Part shown: positions 47,963 to 58,788 of the stretch, one piece after another
Numbering within the stretch: the first letter of the stretch is position 1
Layout: each line of letters opens with the position of its first letter
Assembly (NCBI GenBank): GCA_022009975.1
Contig: CP091733.1
Location: forward strand, 885,001-949,000
Source: Phocaeicola vulgatus
GTDB lineage: Bacteria > Bacteroidota > Bacteroidia > Bacteroidales > Tannerellaceae
Direction of reading: 5' to 3'
DNA length: 64,000 nt
Translations under genes and position numbers: made by a program
Notes under the pieces: model-generated
What the model was told of the DNA's origin: nothing
The model's database searches: none
Seen by the model: the letters and a program-made list of their open reading frames with translations, nothing else

Positions 47963-50554
47963 ATGAATTTTAACAACTTTACAATCAAAGCTCAAGAAAC
48001 AGTGCAGCAGGCAGTGCAGCTGGTTACACAAAATAACCAGCAGGCTATTGAACCTGTTCATTTGTTAAAGGCTGTCATAATGACGGGCGAAAGCATCTCT
48101 AATTTCCTCTTCCAGAAATTGGGTGTGAACGCCCAGCAAGTGACAAAAGCGTTGGATGCCCAAATAGCATCTTTGCCGAAAGTTTCAGGTGGAGAACCTT
48201 ATTTGTCTGGAGAATCGAATAAGGTATTGCAGAAAGCAGTTGATTATTCATCGAAGATGGGTGATCAATATGTTTCCATCGAACCGATTATTTTGGCTCT
48301 TTATACCGAAAAGAGCAGTGCTTCTCAGATTTTGAAGGATGCAGGTTTTACGGAAGACGAGTTGCGTAAGGCAATTGATGAGTTGCGTAAAGGAAACAAA
48401 GTAACCAGTCAGTCTGCCGAGGATACTTACGAAGCGTTGAGCAAATATGCCATCAATCTGAATGAGCGTGCACGAAGTGGAAAGCTGGATCCTGTCATCG
48501 GTCGTGATGAAGAGATTCGTCGAGTTCTGCAGATTTGAGCCGTCGTACTAAAAACAACCCGATTTTGATAGGTGAGCCGGGTGTCGGTAAGACTGCGATT
48601 GCAGAAGGACTTGCGCAACGAATTGTCAGAGGTGATGTCCCGGAGAATCTGAAGACTAAACAGATATTCTCTTTGGATATGGGAGCCTTGATAGCGGGTG
48701 CTAAATATAAAGGTGAATTTGAAGAGCGACTGAAGGCTGTGGTCAACGAAGTGATGAAGTCGGAAGGTGAGATCATACTCTTCATTGATGAAATCCATAC
48801 ATTGGTGGGCGCAGGCAAAGGTGAAGGAGCCATGGATGCTGCCAATATCTTGAAGCCCGCATTGGCTCGTGGAGACTTGAGGTCTATTGGTGCGACCACT
48901 TTGGAAGAGTATCAAAAGTACTTTGAAAAAGATAAAGCATTGGAACGCCGATTCCAAATAGTAATGGTGGATGAGCCTACGGAAATCGATGCTATATCTA
49001 TCTTGCGAGGATTGAAGGAGAAGTATGAGAATCATCATAAAGTGCGTATCAAGGATGATGCAATCATTGCGGCTGTTAAATTGTCCAGTCGATATATTAC
49101 TGACCGTTTCTTGCCGGATAAGGCGATTGACCTGATGGATGAAGCTGCGGCTCGTTTGCGTATGCAGATGAATTCTGTGCCGGAAGCGTTGGATGAAGTT
49201 TCCCGTCATATCAAACAATTGGAAATTGAAAGGGAAGCCATCAAGCGGGAAGACGATAAGTCGAAGTTGGAACAATTGAACAAAGAAATCGCCGACTTGA
49301 AAGAAGAAGAGGCTAAGCAGAAAGCCCAGTGGGAAAGCGAAATCTTTGATTAATAAGATCCAGCAGGACAAAGTCGATATCGAAAACTTCAAGTTCGAAG
49401 CAGAGAAAGCCGAGCGGGAAGGCAATTATGGCAAGGTGGCTGAGATTCGGTATGGCAAAATCAAAGAGAAAGAAAACGACATCAAGGTGGTACAAGAGAA
49501 ACTGCATTGTATGCAGGGCGCAGCTGCCATGATTAAGGAAGAGGTTGACAGTGATGATATTGCCGAGGTCGTATCAAGATGGACAGGAATCCCAGTGACA
49601 AAGATGTTGCAGAGCGAACGTGAAAAATTGTTGCACTTGGAAGAAGAGCTTCATAAACGTGTCATTGGGCAGGACGAAGCTATTCATGCCATTGCAGATG
49701 CCGTTCGAAGAAGCCGTGCCGGCTTGCAAGACCCGAAACGTCCAATCGGTTCGTTTATTTTCTTGGGAACGACAGGTGTCGGAAAAACAGAATTGGCCAA
49801 GGCGTTGGCAGATTATTTGTTTGATGACGAGAACATGATGACACGTATTGATATGAGCGAATACCAGGAGAAGTTCAGTGCGACTCGTTTGATTGGTGCG
49901 CCTCCGGGATACGTTGGATATGATGAAGGTGGACAATTGACGGAGGCAATACGCCGCAAACCATATTCTGTCGTCTTGTTCGATGAAATAGAAAAAGCAC
50001 ATCCTGATGTGTTCAATATATTGTTGCAAGTTTTGGATGATGGTCGTTTGACGGACAACAAAGGCAGAACGGTTAACTTCAAGAATACGATTATCATCAT
50101 GACAAGTAACTTGGGTTCTTCTTTAATCCGGGATAATTTCGAGAAGATTACGGATGCGAACAGAGTCCAGGTTGTCGAACAGACCAAATCGCAAGTGATG
50201 GATTTGTTGAAGAAGACCATTCGTCCTGAGTTCTTGAACCGTATTGATGAAATCATCATGTTTACTCCTTTGAACGAAGATGAGATTCGTCAGATTGTGA
50301 AATTGCAATTGAACGGAGTGAAGAAGATGGTAGGACAAAACGGCATAGATTTGGAATTTACTGATGCGGCTCTCGACTTCATTAGCCATGAAGGTTACGA
50401 CCCACAGTTTGGTGCTCGACCTGTCAAACGAGTTATTCAGCGTTATGTTTTGAATGAGTTGTCAAAACAGATATTGAGCGGCAAGGTGGATCGGGAACAT
50501 CCGATTGTTATAGACCGTGAAAGTAGTGGCGATGGATTAATATTTACAAATTAA
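47963..50554 (+). CDS. clpB: ATP-dependent chaperone ClpB (two frame breaks)
   Basis: About 865 residues, cytosolic disaggregase working with DnaK. N-domain repeats (FTIKAQETVQQAVQLVTQNN), first AAA+ Walker A GEPGVGKTAIAEGLA near residue 203, pore loop KYKGEFEERL, the coiled-coil M domain (DDKSKLEQLNKEIADLKEE), second Walker A GTTGVGKTELAKAL near residue 600, and arginine-containing NPEFLNR-like RPEFLNRIDEIIMF. Break 1 at 48534-48536: TTTT to TTT (QILSRRTKNNPILIGEPG). Break 2 at 49340-49342: five A read as three (ESEKSLINKIQ). Good Shine-Dalgarno-like aaggaaggag. Terminator at 50608. Confidence 0.95.
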
Positions 50555-50607
50555 CCTGTTATTTGTAAGATGAAGTAAATTCACCTATAGAAATTCATTT
50601 GATTTTT

Positions 50608-50643
50608 AATCCCGGCTTTTGTGATAAAGGTCGGGATTTTTTT
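50608..50643 (+). terminator. Rho-independent terminator after clpB
   Basis: Arms aatcccgg and tcgggatt with a loop of about 15 bases, then a run of seven T. 54 bases after the clpB stop. Confidence 0.88.
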
Positions 50644-50678
50644 GTTTGTAAGAATGTATAGGAAGGCGATATTTTTCG

Positions 50679-50686
50679 TAAGTTTG
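50679..50686 (+). promoter_or_regulatory. -7 box (TAAGTTTG) of the ftsK operon
   Basis: Full match to TAnnTTTG, 24 bases before the ftsK ATG. Confidence 0.5.
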
Positions 50687-50709
50687 CATTAAAATCAGAT
50701 TTTAGTAAA

Positions 50710-53247
50710 ATGGCAAAGAAGAATAGTACGAAGCAAGATAATAATACAAAGCCAACTCGGTTGAGTGTGATAAAGAATTTTTTTACATCAGAACGGACAC
50801 GTTTCATCACAGGATTGATTCTTTCTGTATTGACTATCTATTTGGCTCTTGCATTGATTTCCTTTTTCTTTACAGGAGCTGCCGATCAAAGCAAGGTTGA
50901 AAACTTAGGAGTGATGGAGATGTTGTCCAATCACGGAAGTGTCGAGAATTGGACGGGAGTCCGTGGAGCATGCATTTCTGATTTGTTGATGAACCGCTTG
51001 TTTGGTGTCTCTTCTTTCATGATTCTTTATTTCATAGGTTCGGTAGGAGTGGTGCTGATGAAAATCAGGAGAATTAATCTGCTGAACCGCTTTATCTTTT
51101 CTGCCTCTGCTTTGGTGTGGGGCTCTTGGGCTTTTGCCTTCTTCTTTATAAAAGGATATGAAGATACCTTTATGTTCTTGGGAGGACAGCATGGTTATTA
51201 CGTTGTGCAGACTTTGAATGACAATTTGGGTATTATGGGAACATTCTTGTTTCTGTTGACCTTCTTTTTGATTATTGCTATCTTCTCATGCAAAAAGACA
51301 ATCCCGTTCTTGCAACGTCTTTTGAACTTTGGGTGGATGCCCAAAATCTGTATGCCGAAGCTAAAGCTATGGAAGAAGAAAAAAGAAGACGACGGAGTTG
51401 TCATTGCCATGGATACGGAGAATGACTCGGATGATAGCGAGACAGAAACAACGGAAGGGGAAGAAGTGATAGAGCCAGTTGATGCGCCTACAGAAACAGA
51501 AGCTGCTTCTGGTTTGGAAAATGAGACGGAAAAGGAGGCTTTTGTCACTATTTCGCATGAAGGAGCAGATGTAGAAGAGGAGGGAAAAACGGAATCTGAA
51601 GTTTTCCAACCGGCTATCCCTGCTAATGAAAAGCAGGCTGAATTAGCACATGCTGGAGAAAATGGTGCGGAGGATGATTTGAAAATAGAGATTGCGCCGG
51701 GCGAGGAGGAGGATTATAACGGATCAGCTTTGGGAAATTATGATCCTCGCTTGGACTTGTCCCGCTATGTATTTCCGAACATAGATTTGTTGGAAGTGTA
51801 TGACCAAGGGAAAATCGAGATAAACGAAGAGGATTTGAAGAATAACCAGCAGCTCATAAAGAAGGCGTTGGAGGATTTTGGCATCAAGATTGCATCAATT
51901 AAGGCGACGGTCGGACCAACTGTTACTTTGTATGAGATTATCCCTGAGCCTGGAGTCCGAATTGCTCGTATAAACTTTGGAAGATGACATTGCATTGAAT
52001 TTGGCGGCATTGCAAATCCGCATCATTGCCCCGATTCCAGGAAAAGGGACGATTGGTATTGAAGTGCCGAACAAGAAGCCTCAGACTGTCTCCATGCGTT
52101 CCGTGATTGCTTCCAAGAAGTTCCAAGAGTGCACTTATGATTTGCCGGTCGCAATGGGAAAGACCATAACCAATGAGGTTTGTATGTTCGATTTGGCAAA
52201 AGCTCCCCATTTGCTGGTGGCTGGAGCGACGGGACAAGGAAAATCGGTTGGTTTGAATGCTATTATCACTTCCTTGCTTTATAAGAAGCATCCGGCGGAA
52301 TTGAAGTTTGTGATGATTGACCCTAAGATGGTTGAATTTAGCCTTTATTCTAAGATTGAAAGGCATTATCTGGCCAAATTACCCAATATAGACAATCCTA
52401 TCGTGACCGAGCCGTTGGATGCTGTGGCTACATTGAACTCTTTGGTCATAGAGATGGAGAACAGATACAAACTATTGGTGTCTGCCAATGTGAGGAACAT
52501 AAAAGAGTACAATGCCAAGTTTATCAATCGCCAGTTGAATCCGGACAAAGGACATCATTTCTTACCTTATATAGTTGCCATCGTTGATGAGTTTGCTGAT
52601 TTGATAGCGACTTGCGGAAAAGAGATAGAGACTCCGATTGCCAGGATTGCCGCCAAAGCGCGTGCTATCGGCATCCACATGATTCTGGCGACGCAACGTC
52701 CGGACACGAAAGTCGTGACGGGAACTATCAAGAGCAATTTCCCGAGCCGCATTGCCTTTAAAGTGGCGGCAATGGTTGATTCCCGTACTATTTGGATGCG
52801 CCAGGTGCAAACAGATTGATAGGAAGAGGCGACATGTTGTTGGCGATAGCGGGAAAAGAGATGTTGCGTGTGCAATGTGCCTTTGTCGATACTCCGGATG
52901 TGGAAAGTATTGTGGACTACATTGGTCATCAAGTGGCTTATCCGACAGCTTATATATTGCCGGATTATATTCCTGATAACGATGGAGACAAGTCTTCTTC
53001 GTCTGTAGTGGATTTGAGTGAACGTGATCCTTTGTTCGAGGAGGCTGCTCGTTTGATAGTCTTGCAACAGCAAGGCTCCACCTCTTTGATACAACGCAAA
53101 TTTGCTATCGGTTATAACCGGGCAGGACGTTTGATGGATCAGTTGGAGGCTGCCGGAGTTGTTGGGCCATCGGAAGGCAGCAAAGCTCGTCAAGTGTTGA
53201 TGCCAGACGAATATTCATTGGAAGTGTTGTTGAACGGATTGAAATAG
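50710..53247 (+). CDS. ftsK: DNA translocase FtsK/SpoIIIE (two frame breaks)
   Basis: About 847 residues, inner membrane and septum. N-terminal four membrane segments (LILSVLTIYLALALISFFFT; FMILYFIGSVGVVLMKI), an acidic linker (residues ~240-340), motor with APIPGKGTIGIEVPN, Walker A GATGQGKSVGLNAII near residue 507, Walker B IVDEFADLI, and a C-terminal gamma domain TSLIQRKFAIGYNRAGRLMD that reads KOPS-type sequences. Break 1 at 51972-51974: five A read as three (RIKTLEDDIALNLAAL; spacing agrees with B. subtilis SpoIIIE). Break 2 at 52791-52793: TTTT to TTT (SRTILDAPGANRLIGRG). lolA-type gene follows after 8 bases. Confidence 0.94.
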
Positions 53248-53255
53248 GAATAAGA

Positions 53256-53901
53256 ATGAAAATGTTGAAAAAAGGAATAGTTCTGTTGTTACTGTCGGTC
53301 TGCTCGGTATTGGGTGGCTTGGCACAAGATGCAGTTGCGATATTGGACAAATCGGCTCAGTTTTATGAGCAATCGAACGGGATAAAGGCAAAATTCACCC
53401 TGCACACTTCTATCCCTCAGCAAAACGTTTCGGAGAGTTTGGAAGGTATCATACAGATGAAAGGTGATAAGTTCAAATTAGAAACTCCCGACATGACAAC
53501 ATGGTACGATGGGAAGACGCAATGGGTTTATGTCGAGCGGAACGAGGAGGTGAATATCAGTACGCCCACAGGAGACGAACTGCAATTTACCAACCCGGCC
53601 TTGGTTTTACGCATGTATAAAGGGATTCACTGCCGTTTATAAAGGAAGCAGTACCACTCGCCAAGCAAAAGCAGCTTATGATATCGTTTTGACTCCGAAC
53701 AAAAAGAGCGATGTCAAGCGAGTTGAGATGCAGGTAGAGAAACTCTCGGGAGCTCCTGCTGCTTTTACAATAACCGATAAGAATGGTGCCACTTACAGCA
53801 TCTATATCAGCCAGTGGCAAACGGAGGTCAACCAGAAAGATGCTGTTTTCGTCTTTGATGGGAAGGATTTCCCGGATGCCGAGATTGTGGATTTGCGATA
53901 A
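53256..53901 (+). CDS. lolA: LolA-like periplasmic lipoprotein carrier (one frame break)
   Basis: About 216 residues. Signal peptide MKMLKKGIVLLLLSVCSVLGGLA with cleavage before QDAVAILDKSA. Then TLHTSIPQQNVSESLEGIIQ, MTTWYDGKTQWVYVERNEEV typical for LolA family. The frame breaks at 53619-53621: two A lost or one gained (tat aaa aag gga ttc; LYKKGFTAVYKGSSTTRQAK). Between ftsK and trxB, a known Bacteroidetes neighbourhood. It ferries lipoproteins from inner to outer membrane. Confidence 0.82.
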
Positions 53902-53920
53902 GAATAAAGAATTATAATAA

Positions 53921-54879
53921 ATGAATGATATGAATACAACGAATGAAAAGGTTCGCTGCTTGATAATCGGCTCCGGACCTGCTGGATATACAGCTGCTAT
54001 TTATGCTTCAAGAGCTAATTTGTCACCGGTTTTGTATGAAGGAATACAGCCTGGCGGACAATTGACTACTACTACTGAAGTGGAGAATTTTCCAGGCTAT
54101 CCAAATGGAATCACTGGTCCTGAATTGATGGAAGATTTGAAGAAACAGGCTGAACGTTTGGAGCGGACATCCGTGGAGGAATCGCGACGGCAGCCGACCT
54201 TTCCACTGCTCCTTATAAAATCACGATTGATGGAGAAAAGGTGATAGAAACGGAATCTTTGGTCATATGCACCGGTGCGACTGCCAAATACTTGGGATTG
54301 CCAGACGAAGCTAAATATGCAGGAATGGGTGTTTCTGCTTGTGCCACTTGCGATGGCTTTTTCTACAGGAAGAAAACTGTGGCTGTTGTTGGCGGTGGCG
54401 ACACAGCTTGTGAAGAGGCTCTCTATTTGGCAAGCTTGGCAAAACAGGTCTATCTGATTGTCCGCAAACCCTATTTGCGTGCTTCGAAAGTGATGCAAGA
54501 GCGGGTTTTCAATGCCCCGAATATTACTGTATTGTTCGAACATAACACAGTTGGCTTGTTTGGTGAAAACGGAGTAGAAGGTGCTCATTTGGTTAAGCGC
54601 AAAGGCGAGGCGGATGAGGAGAATGTAGACATTGCCATCGACGGCTTCTTCTTGGCCATCGGACATAAACCTAATTCAGACATATTCAAGCCTTGGCTGG
54701 AAACAGATGAAATCGGTTATATCAAGACGATCGACGGAACGCCTCGTACTAAAGTGGCGGGAGTGTTTGCAGCGGGAGATGTTGCTGACCCTCATTACAG
54801 GCAAGCTATCACGGCTGCCGGAAGTGGCTGCAAGGCCGCTATCGAAGTGGAGCGTTATTTGTCAGAGAAAGGGCTTTGA
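53921..54879 (+). CDS. trxB: Thioredoxin-disulfide reductase (one frame break)
   Basis: About 320 residues, cytosolic FAD/NADPH enzyme. FAD site LIIGSGPAGYTAAIYASRA, redox motif SACATCDGFFYR (CATC), NADPH site VVGGGDTACEEALYLASLA and C-terminal AGVFAAGDVADPHYRQA. The frame breaks at 54157-54159; TTTT restored gives ERFGADIRGGIATAADLSTA. Together the halves have normal length. It serves thioredoxins such as those exported here only indirectly through a membrane relay. Confidence 0.94.
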
Positions 54880-54923
54880 TCCGTAACCGGAAAATAAATA
54901 GAATCAGATAAACGAAGATAGAT

Positions 54924-55226
54924 ATGATTAAGCATATTGTAATGTTTAAGTTGAAAGAGTTTGCCACTCCTGCTGAAAAAGAGGCAAAAATGGTTGAGAT
55001 AAAAGAAAAGTTAGAGGCGTTGAAGGATAAGATTGATGTCCTGCATAAGATTGAAGTGAATTTCAATTGCAATCCTGCCGAGACTTGGGATTTGATATTG
55101 ACAACAGAACTGGACAGTTTGGAAGATGTGGCGACTTATGCCAACCATCCGGAACATGTGGCTGTTGCTAAAGGCATCATCGGACCGGTGAAAGCGGACC
55201 GTGCGTGTGTGGATTATCAGTTTTGA
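54924..55226 (+). CDS. Dabb (stress-responsive A/B barrel) domain protein
   Basis: A 100-residue single-domain protein: MIKHIVMFKLKEFATPAEKE at the N terminus, TWDLILTTELDSLEDVATYA, then HPEHVAVAKGIIGPVKADRA. This is the dimeric alpha-beta barrel of Dabb proteins, whose bacterial members are largely uncharacterised. Starts 44 bases after trxB. Complete. Confidence 0.88.
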   Translation: MIKHIVMFKLKEFATPAEKEAKMVEIKEKLEALKDKIDVLHKIEVNFNCNPAETWDLILTTELDSLEDVATYANHPEHVAVAKGIIGPVKADRACVDYQF

Positions 55227-55228
55227 CC

Positions 55229-55693
55229 ATGAACGGATTTGATATAGAAGAACGGGTTGAAAGGGCAGTGAAGAACTTCATGTCTGGTTATAATTGCGCT
55301 CAATCCGTTTTCCTTGCCTATTCCGACTTGTTCGGTTTGGACATGGAGATAGCAAAGAGCGTCAGTGTCTCTTTTGGCGGAGGCATGGGACGAATGAGGG
55401 AAGTTTGCGGTACGGTCAGTGCGATGGCGATGTTGGCAGGATTCAAATATCCGGTTGCCGAACCATCCGACCAAGAAGCCCGAACCCACAATTATGCTGT
55501 TGTGCAAAGCTTGGCAAAAGCTTTCAAGGAGCAGTTCGGCACAATCATCTGCCGTGAATTGCTTCCTGCTGCGGAAGCATCCAAACACAATCCTGCTCCG
55601 TCGCTTCGTACAGCGGAATATTATGCCCAACGTCCTTGCGCACGTTATGTCGAGGCTGCGGTACGTTTGATAGGAGAGGAACTGAAGAAGTGA
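55229..55693 (+). CDS. C_GCAxxG_C_C family redox protein
   Basis: About 154 residues starting at the ATG at 55229 (MNGFDIEERVERA), two bases after the Dabb stop. Signature cysteines: SGYNCAQSVFLAYSDLFG, VSFGGGMGRMREVCGTVSAM, and the later IICRELLP and RPCARYV. The family often accompanies redox or metal genes; activity unknown. Close coupling to Dabb and trxB suggests a role in thiol balance. Complete. Confidence 0.85.
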   Translation: MNGFDIEERVERAVKNFMSGYNCAQSVFLAYSDLFGLDMEIAKSVSVSFGGGMGRMREVCGTVSAMAMLAGFKYPVAEPSDQEARTHNYAVVQSLAKAFKEQFGTIICRELLPAAEASKHNPAPSLRTAEYYAQRPCARYVEAAVRLIGEELKK

Positions 55694-55748
55694 CTTTCTT
55701 TGTGAGATAATAAGTCTAATCATAAAAATTGGAGAAAGGAAATATCGC

Positions 55749-56168
55749 ATGGCAGAATGGAAAAAACTTGCAATTCATAATGACTTGAAAGATTCGGAAC
55801 AACTTGTCCCTTTTATAGAAGAGATTGGTGATGAACTGCATCTTTCCTTTGCTTTAGTCACCTCTTTGAACTTGGCGTTGGAAGAAGCTTTGGTTAATTC
55901 AATCCAATATGCCTATGCAGAAGGGGAAACAGGCGATATTACGTTGACGGCGGACTGGGATGAGCATCTTTCCATCCTCACTTTTTCCTTGATTGACGCA
56001 GGAATCCCTTTTGACCCGACGCAGATGCCGGATGCAGATACGACCTTGTCCGCCGATGAACGACCGATTGGCGGATTAGGCATATTGCTTATCCGCAAAA
56101 TTATGGACTCGGTTAGTTATCAACGAATCGGAAATGAAAACCATTTGGTCATGACGAAGAAGATATGA
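55749..56168 (+). CDS. Anti-sigma regulatory serine kinase, RsbW-like
   Basis: A 139-residue stand-alone GHKL ATPase. N-box NLALEEALVNSIQYAYAEGE, G1 box LIDAGIPFDPTQMPDADTTL, G2 box RPIGGLGILLIRKIMDSVSY. Such kinases bind a sigma factor or phosphorylate a STAS antagonist. No STAS or sigma gene is adjacent, whereas two STAS genes are at 16318 and 16640, so it is a possible partner for them. Complete. Confidence 0.88.
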   Translation: MAEWKKLAIHNDLKDSEQLVPFIEEIGDELHLSFALVTSLNLALEEALVNSIQYAYAEGETGDITLTADWDEHLSILTFSLIDAGIPFDPTQMPDADTTLSADERPIGGLGILLIRKIMDSVSYQRIGNENHLVMTKKI

Positions 56169-56186
56169 TTTAACGAATGGACTTTT

Positions 56187-56213
56187 TTTGTTTGTGGATA
56201 ATTGTTAACTTTG
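56187..56213 (+). promoter_or_regulatory. Promoter-like pair upstream of the DUF5063 gene
   Basis: A TTTG at 56187-56190, a 15-base spacer, then TAACTTTG, a full -7 match. Spacing is shorter than the usual 19 or so. ATG follows at 56255. Confidence 0.5.
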
Positions 56214-56254
56214 CACACAGTAAAAGACAAAACGAATTTCCATATTAAAATTAT

Positions 56255-56767
56255 ATGATAAAAGAAGGCAATCCTATATATGAAAGGAATACGTTGGAAT
56301 TTGTCACGGTCGCTTTGGAATATTGTTCATTTGTGGAAAATGCGGTAAATACAGGAGTGTTTGACTTTGTAGATAAAGCAACGAAGATACTTCCATTGTT
56401 GTATTTGAAAGCATCCCTTTTGCCCCAAGTGGAATCGGAAGAGCTTTTTGAACCGGAGTTCCATATTACAGAAGAGATGTATGATTCCATACGTTCAAGC
56501 ATAGCGGCGTTGTTGGCGGATAAAGATATATATTTGGATACATTCCATGCTGATATGAAATATAGTGAAACGCCCATTGCTAGCTTTATATCGGAAAACA
56601 TGGCAGACATATATCAGGATGTAGGAAATTTCATTGCCTTGTTCCGGGAAGGAAATGAGATAGTCATGCGCGAAGCATTGTCTTTATGTTATCATAATTT
56701 GCGATTATTGGGGACAATCGGCATTGAACGCCTTAAAAGCATTGCATTGTCTGAGATATGCCGATGA
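56255..56767 (+). CDS. DUF5063 family protein
   Basis: A 170-residue all-helical cytosolic protein beginning MIKEGNPIYERNTLEFVTVA, with DFVDKATKILPLLYLKASLL and FISENMADIYQDVGNFIALF. It matches the Bacteroidetes DUF5063 family, which is conserved and uncharacterised. It starts a run with a DEDD exonuclease and the RlmI-like methyltransferase. Complete. Confidence 0.78.
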   Translation: MIKEGNPIYERNTLEFVTVALEYCSFVENAVNTGVFDFVDKATKILPLLYLKASLLPQVESEELFEPEFHITEEMYDSIRSSIAALLADKDIYLDTFHADMKYSETPIASFISENMADIYQDVGNFIALFREGNEIVMREALSLCYHNLRLLGTIGIERLKSIALSEICR

Positions 56768-56791
56768 AGAATTAAAGGAACAAAGTCAAGA

Positions 56792-57369
56792 ATGATTACT
56801 TACGAACATACAATAGCGAAAGATGTGATTGCGGAACTGCCTGTGGAGCAATTCCCAGGGAGGATAATTGTGCTGACAACAGAAAAAGAGGCAAATAAGG
56901 CAGTTGATTATTTGTTGAAATTCCCTGTTGTGGGATTTGATACGGAAACTCGCCCCTCCTTTAAAAAAGGACAATCTTATAAAGTCTCTTTGTTGCAAGT
57001 CTCGACCGATGACACTTGTTTCCTGTTCCGCCTCAATCACATGGGTTTCCCGGCTTCCATAGCTGAATTCTTTGCGAGCACCGATGTGATGAAAATCGGG
57101 CTTTCTTTGCGTGATGATTTTAACGCACTGCGTAAACGGGCAAATATCCAGCCGGACAATTATATTGATTTGCAAGCCTTGTGGGGAACTTTGGAATTGA
57201 AGATGTCAGTTTGCAAAAAATATATGCGATACTTTTCCAGAAAAAAATATCTAAAGGACAACGCTTGACCAATTGGGAAGCAGAAGCCTTGACAGATTCG
57301 CAAAAGAAATATGCTGCTTTGGATGCTTGGGCATGTTTGCAGATTTATAAAGAATTGAATAATCAATGA
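56792..57369 (+). CDS. 3'-5' exonuclease, RNase D/WRN-type DEDD domain (one frame break)
   Basis: About 193 residues. ExoI VVGFDTETRPSFKKG (DxE), ExoII KIGLSLRDDFNALRKRANIQ, ExoIII with Tyr-Asp in KKYAALDAWACLQIYKEL. The frame breaks near 57180: GG reads G (IDLQALVGNFGIEDVSLQKI restored). A single-domain enzyme like this trims DNA or RNA 3' ends; its substrate is unclear. Lies between DUF5063 and the methyltransferase gene. Confidence 0.87.
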
Positions 57370-57381
57370 CAATCATAATAA

Positions 57382-58566
57382 ATGAATTGCTGTAAAATAT
57401 ATTTGAAACCCAAGAAAGAGGAATCGCTGTTGCGCTTTCATCCGTGGGTGTTTTCCGGAGCTATCCAAGGCATGGAAAGAAAGCCGGAAGAGGGTGATTT
57501 GGTGGAAGTTTATAGTTCCGACAATCGTTTTTTAGCCATTGGACATTATCAGATAGGAAGCATTGCTGTCCGTGTGCTCTCTTTTGAGAAACGCTCCATC
57601 GACCATCAGTTTTGGGTTGATAGGATTCGTTCCGCTTATCAATTGCGTTGCATATTGGGATTAGCCAATACTCCAAATAATAATACTTTTCGTTTGATTC
57701 ACGGGGAAGGAGATGCTTTGCCCGGACTGGTCATTGATATGTATGCCAATACGGCTGTTATGCAAGCGCATTCTGTCGGTATGCACAAATGCAGGATGGA
57801 GATTGCGGCGGCTTTGAAGGAGGTGGTTGGCGATGCGTTGCAAAATATTTATTATAAGTCGGAAACGACATTGCCCTACAAAGCAGATTTGAACAGTGAG
57901 AATGGCTATCTTTTGGGACAAGATGTTGATGATATCGCATTGGAAAACGGTTTGAAGTTTTATGTTGATTGGCAAAAAGGGCAAAAGACCGGTTTCTTTG
58001 TGGACCAGCGCGAAAACCGCAAATTGTTGGAGCATTATGCCAAAGGCCGTTCAGTATTGAATATGTTCTGTTATACGGGAGGTTTTTCATTCTATGCAAT
58101 GCGAGGCGGAGCTAAATTGGTGCACTCCGTGGACAGCTCAGCCAAAGCGATATCTTTGACCAATCGGAATGTCGAGTTGAATTTCCCGGGCGACCCGCGT
58201 CACGAAGCTTATGCTGAAGATGCTTTCAAGTATTTGGAACGAATGGGAAGCAATTATGATTTGATTATATTGGATCCGCCTGCTTTTGCCAAGCATAAAG
58301 ATGTATTGAGGAATGCGTTGCAAGGTTATCGCAAGCTGAACGCTATTGCCTTTGAGAAAATCAAGCCAGGTGGAATATTGTTTACTTTTTCTTGCTCTCA
58401 AGTAGTAAGCAAAGAGAATTTCCGTCTTGCTGTGTTCAGTGCGGCGGCGCAGTCGAAACGTAATGTCAGGATTTTGCATCAGTTGACGCAGCCTGCCGAC
58501 CATCCAGTGAATATTTATCATCCTGAAGGTGAATATTTGAAAGGATTGGTTCTCTACGTTGAGTGA
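57382..58566 (+). CDS. rlmI: RlmI-like 23S rRNA (cytosine-C5) methyltransferase
   Basis: A 394-residue SAM enzyme. N-terminal PUA domain (YLKPKKEESLLRFHPWVFSG), EEHRE domain, then Rossmann fold LNMFCYTGGFSFYAMRGG, VDSSAKAISLTNRNVELN and the catalytic motif YDLIILDPPAFAKHKDVL, with FTFSCSQVV near the end. Matches E. coli RlmI, which makes m5C1962 in 23S rRNA. Complete. An R2 copy and an R1-type hairpin follow. Confidence 0.9.
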   Translation: MNCCKIYLKPKKEESLLRFHPWVFSGAIQGMERKPEEGDLVEVYSSDNRFLAIGHYQIGSIAVRVLSFEKRSIDHQFWVDRIRSAYQLRCILGLANTPNNNTFRLIHGEGDALPGLVIDMYANTAVMQAHSVGMHKCRMEIAAALKEVVGDALQNIYYKSETTLPYKADLNSENGYLLGQDVDDIALENGLKFYVDWQKGQKTGFFVDQRENRKLLEHYAKGRSVLNMFCYTGGFSFYAMRGGAKLVHSVDSSAKAISLTNRNVELNFPGDPRHEAYAEDAFKYLERMGSNYDLIILDPPAFAKHKDVLRNALQGYRKLNAIAFEKIKPGGILFTFSCSQVVSKENFRLAVFSAAAQSKRNVRILHQLTQPADHPVNIYHPEGEYLKGLVLYVE

Positions 58567-58629
58567 TGTCGGTAAAACATTCTCATCTTCAGTATTTTAT
58601 ATTTTGTTGATGATGGCGTGTTTTAAGTA

Positions 58630-58719
58630 ACCGTTGTTTTGAAAAAAACATTGGACGTTTTTGAAAAAACATTGGACGTTTTCAAAAATTCTTCGTGACG
58701 TTTTTGAAAAAACAACGGT
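58630..58719. repeat. R2 repeat, copy 3
   Basis: Arms accgttgttttg and caacggt-bearing aaaacaacggt, inside nearly identical to copy 2 over ~75 bases. A tail tatgtttttttcgatgttttcg like that of copy 1 follows. Confidence 0.85.
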
Positions 58720-58788
58720 ATGTTTTTTTCGATGTTTTCGAGGTGTAAAAATGCTTGATTAAACGGATTGGATTTAAAGTAAAATATA

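Noticed and set aside
51198..51548. Minus-strand Ser-rich open frame
   Set aside because: Shadow of the acidic linker of ftsK; low complexity arises from the reverse of Glu/Asp/Thr codons.
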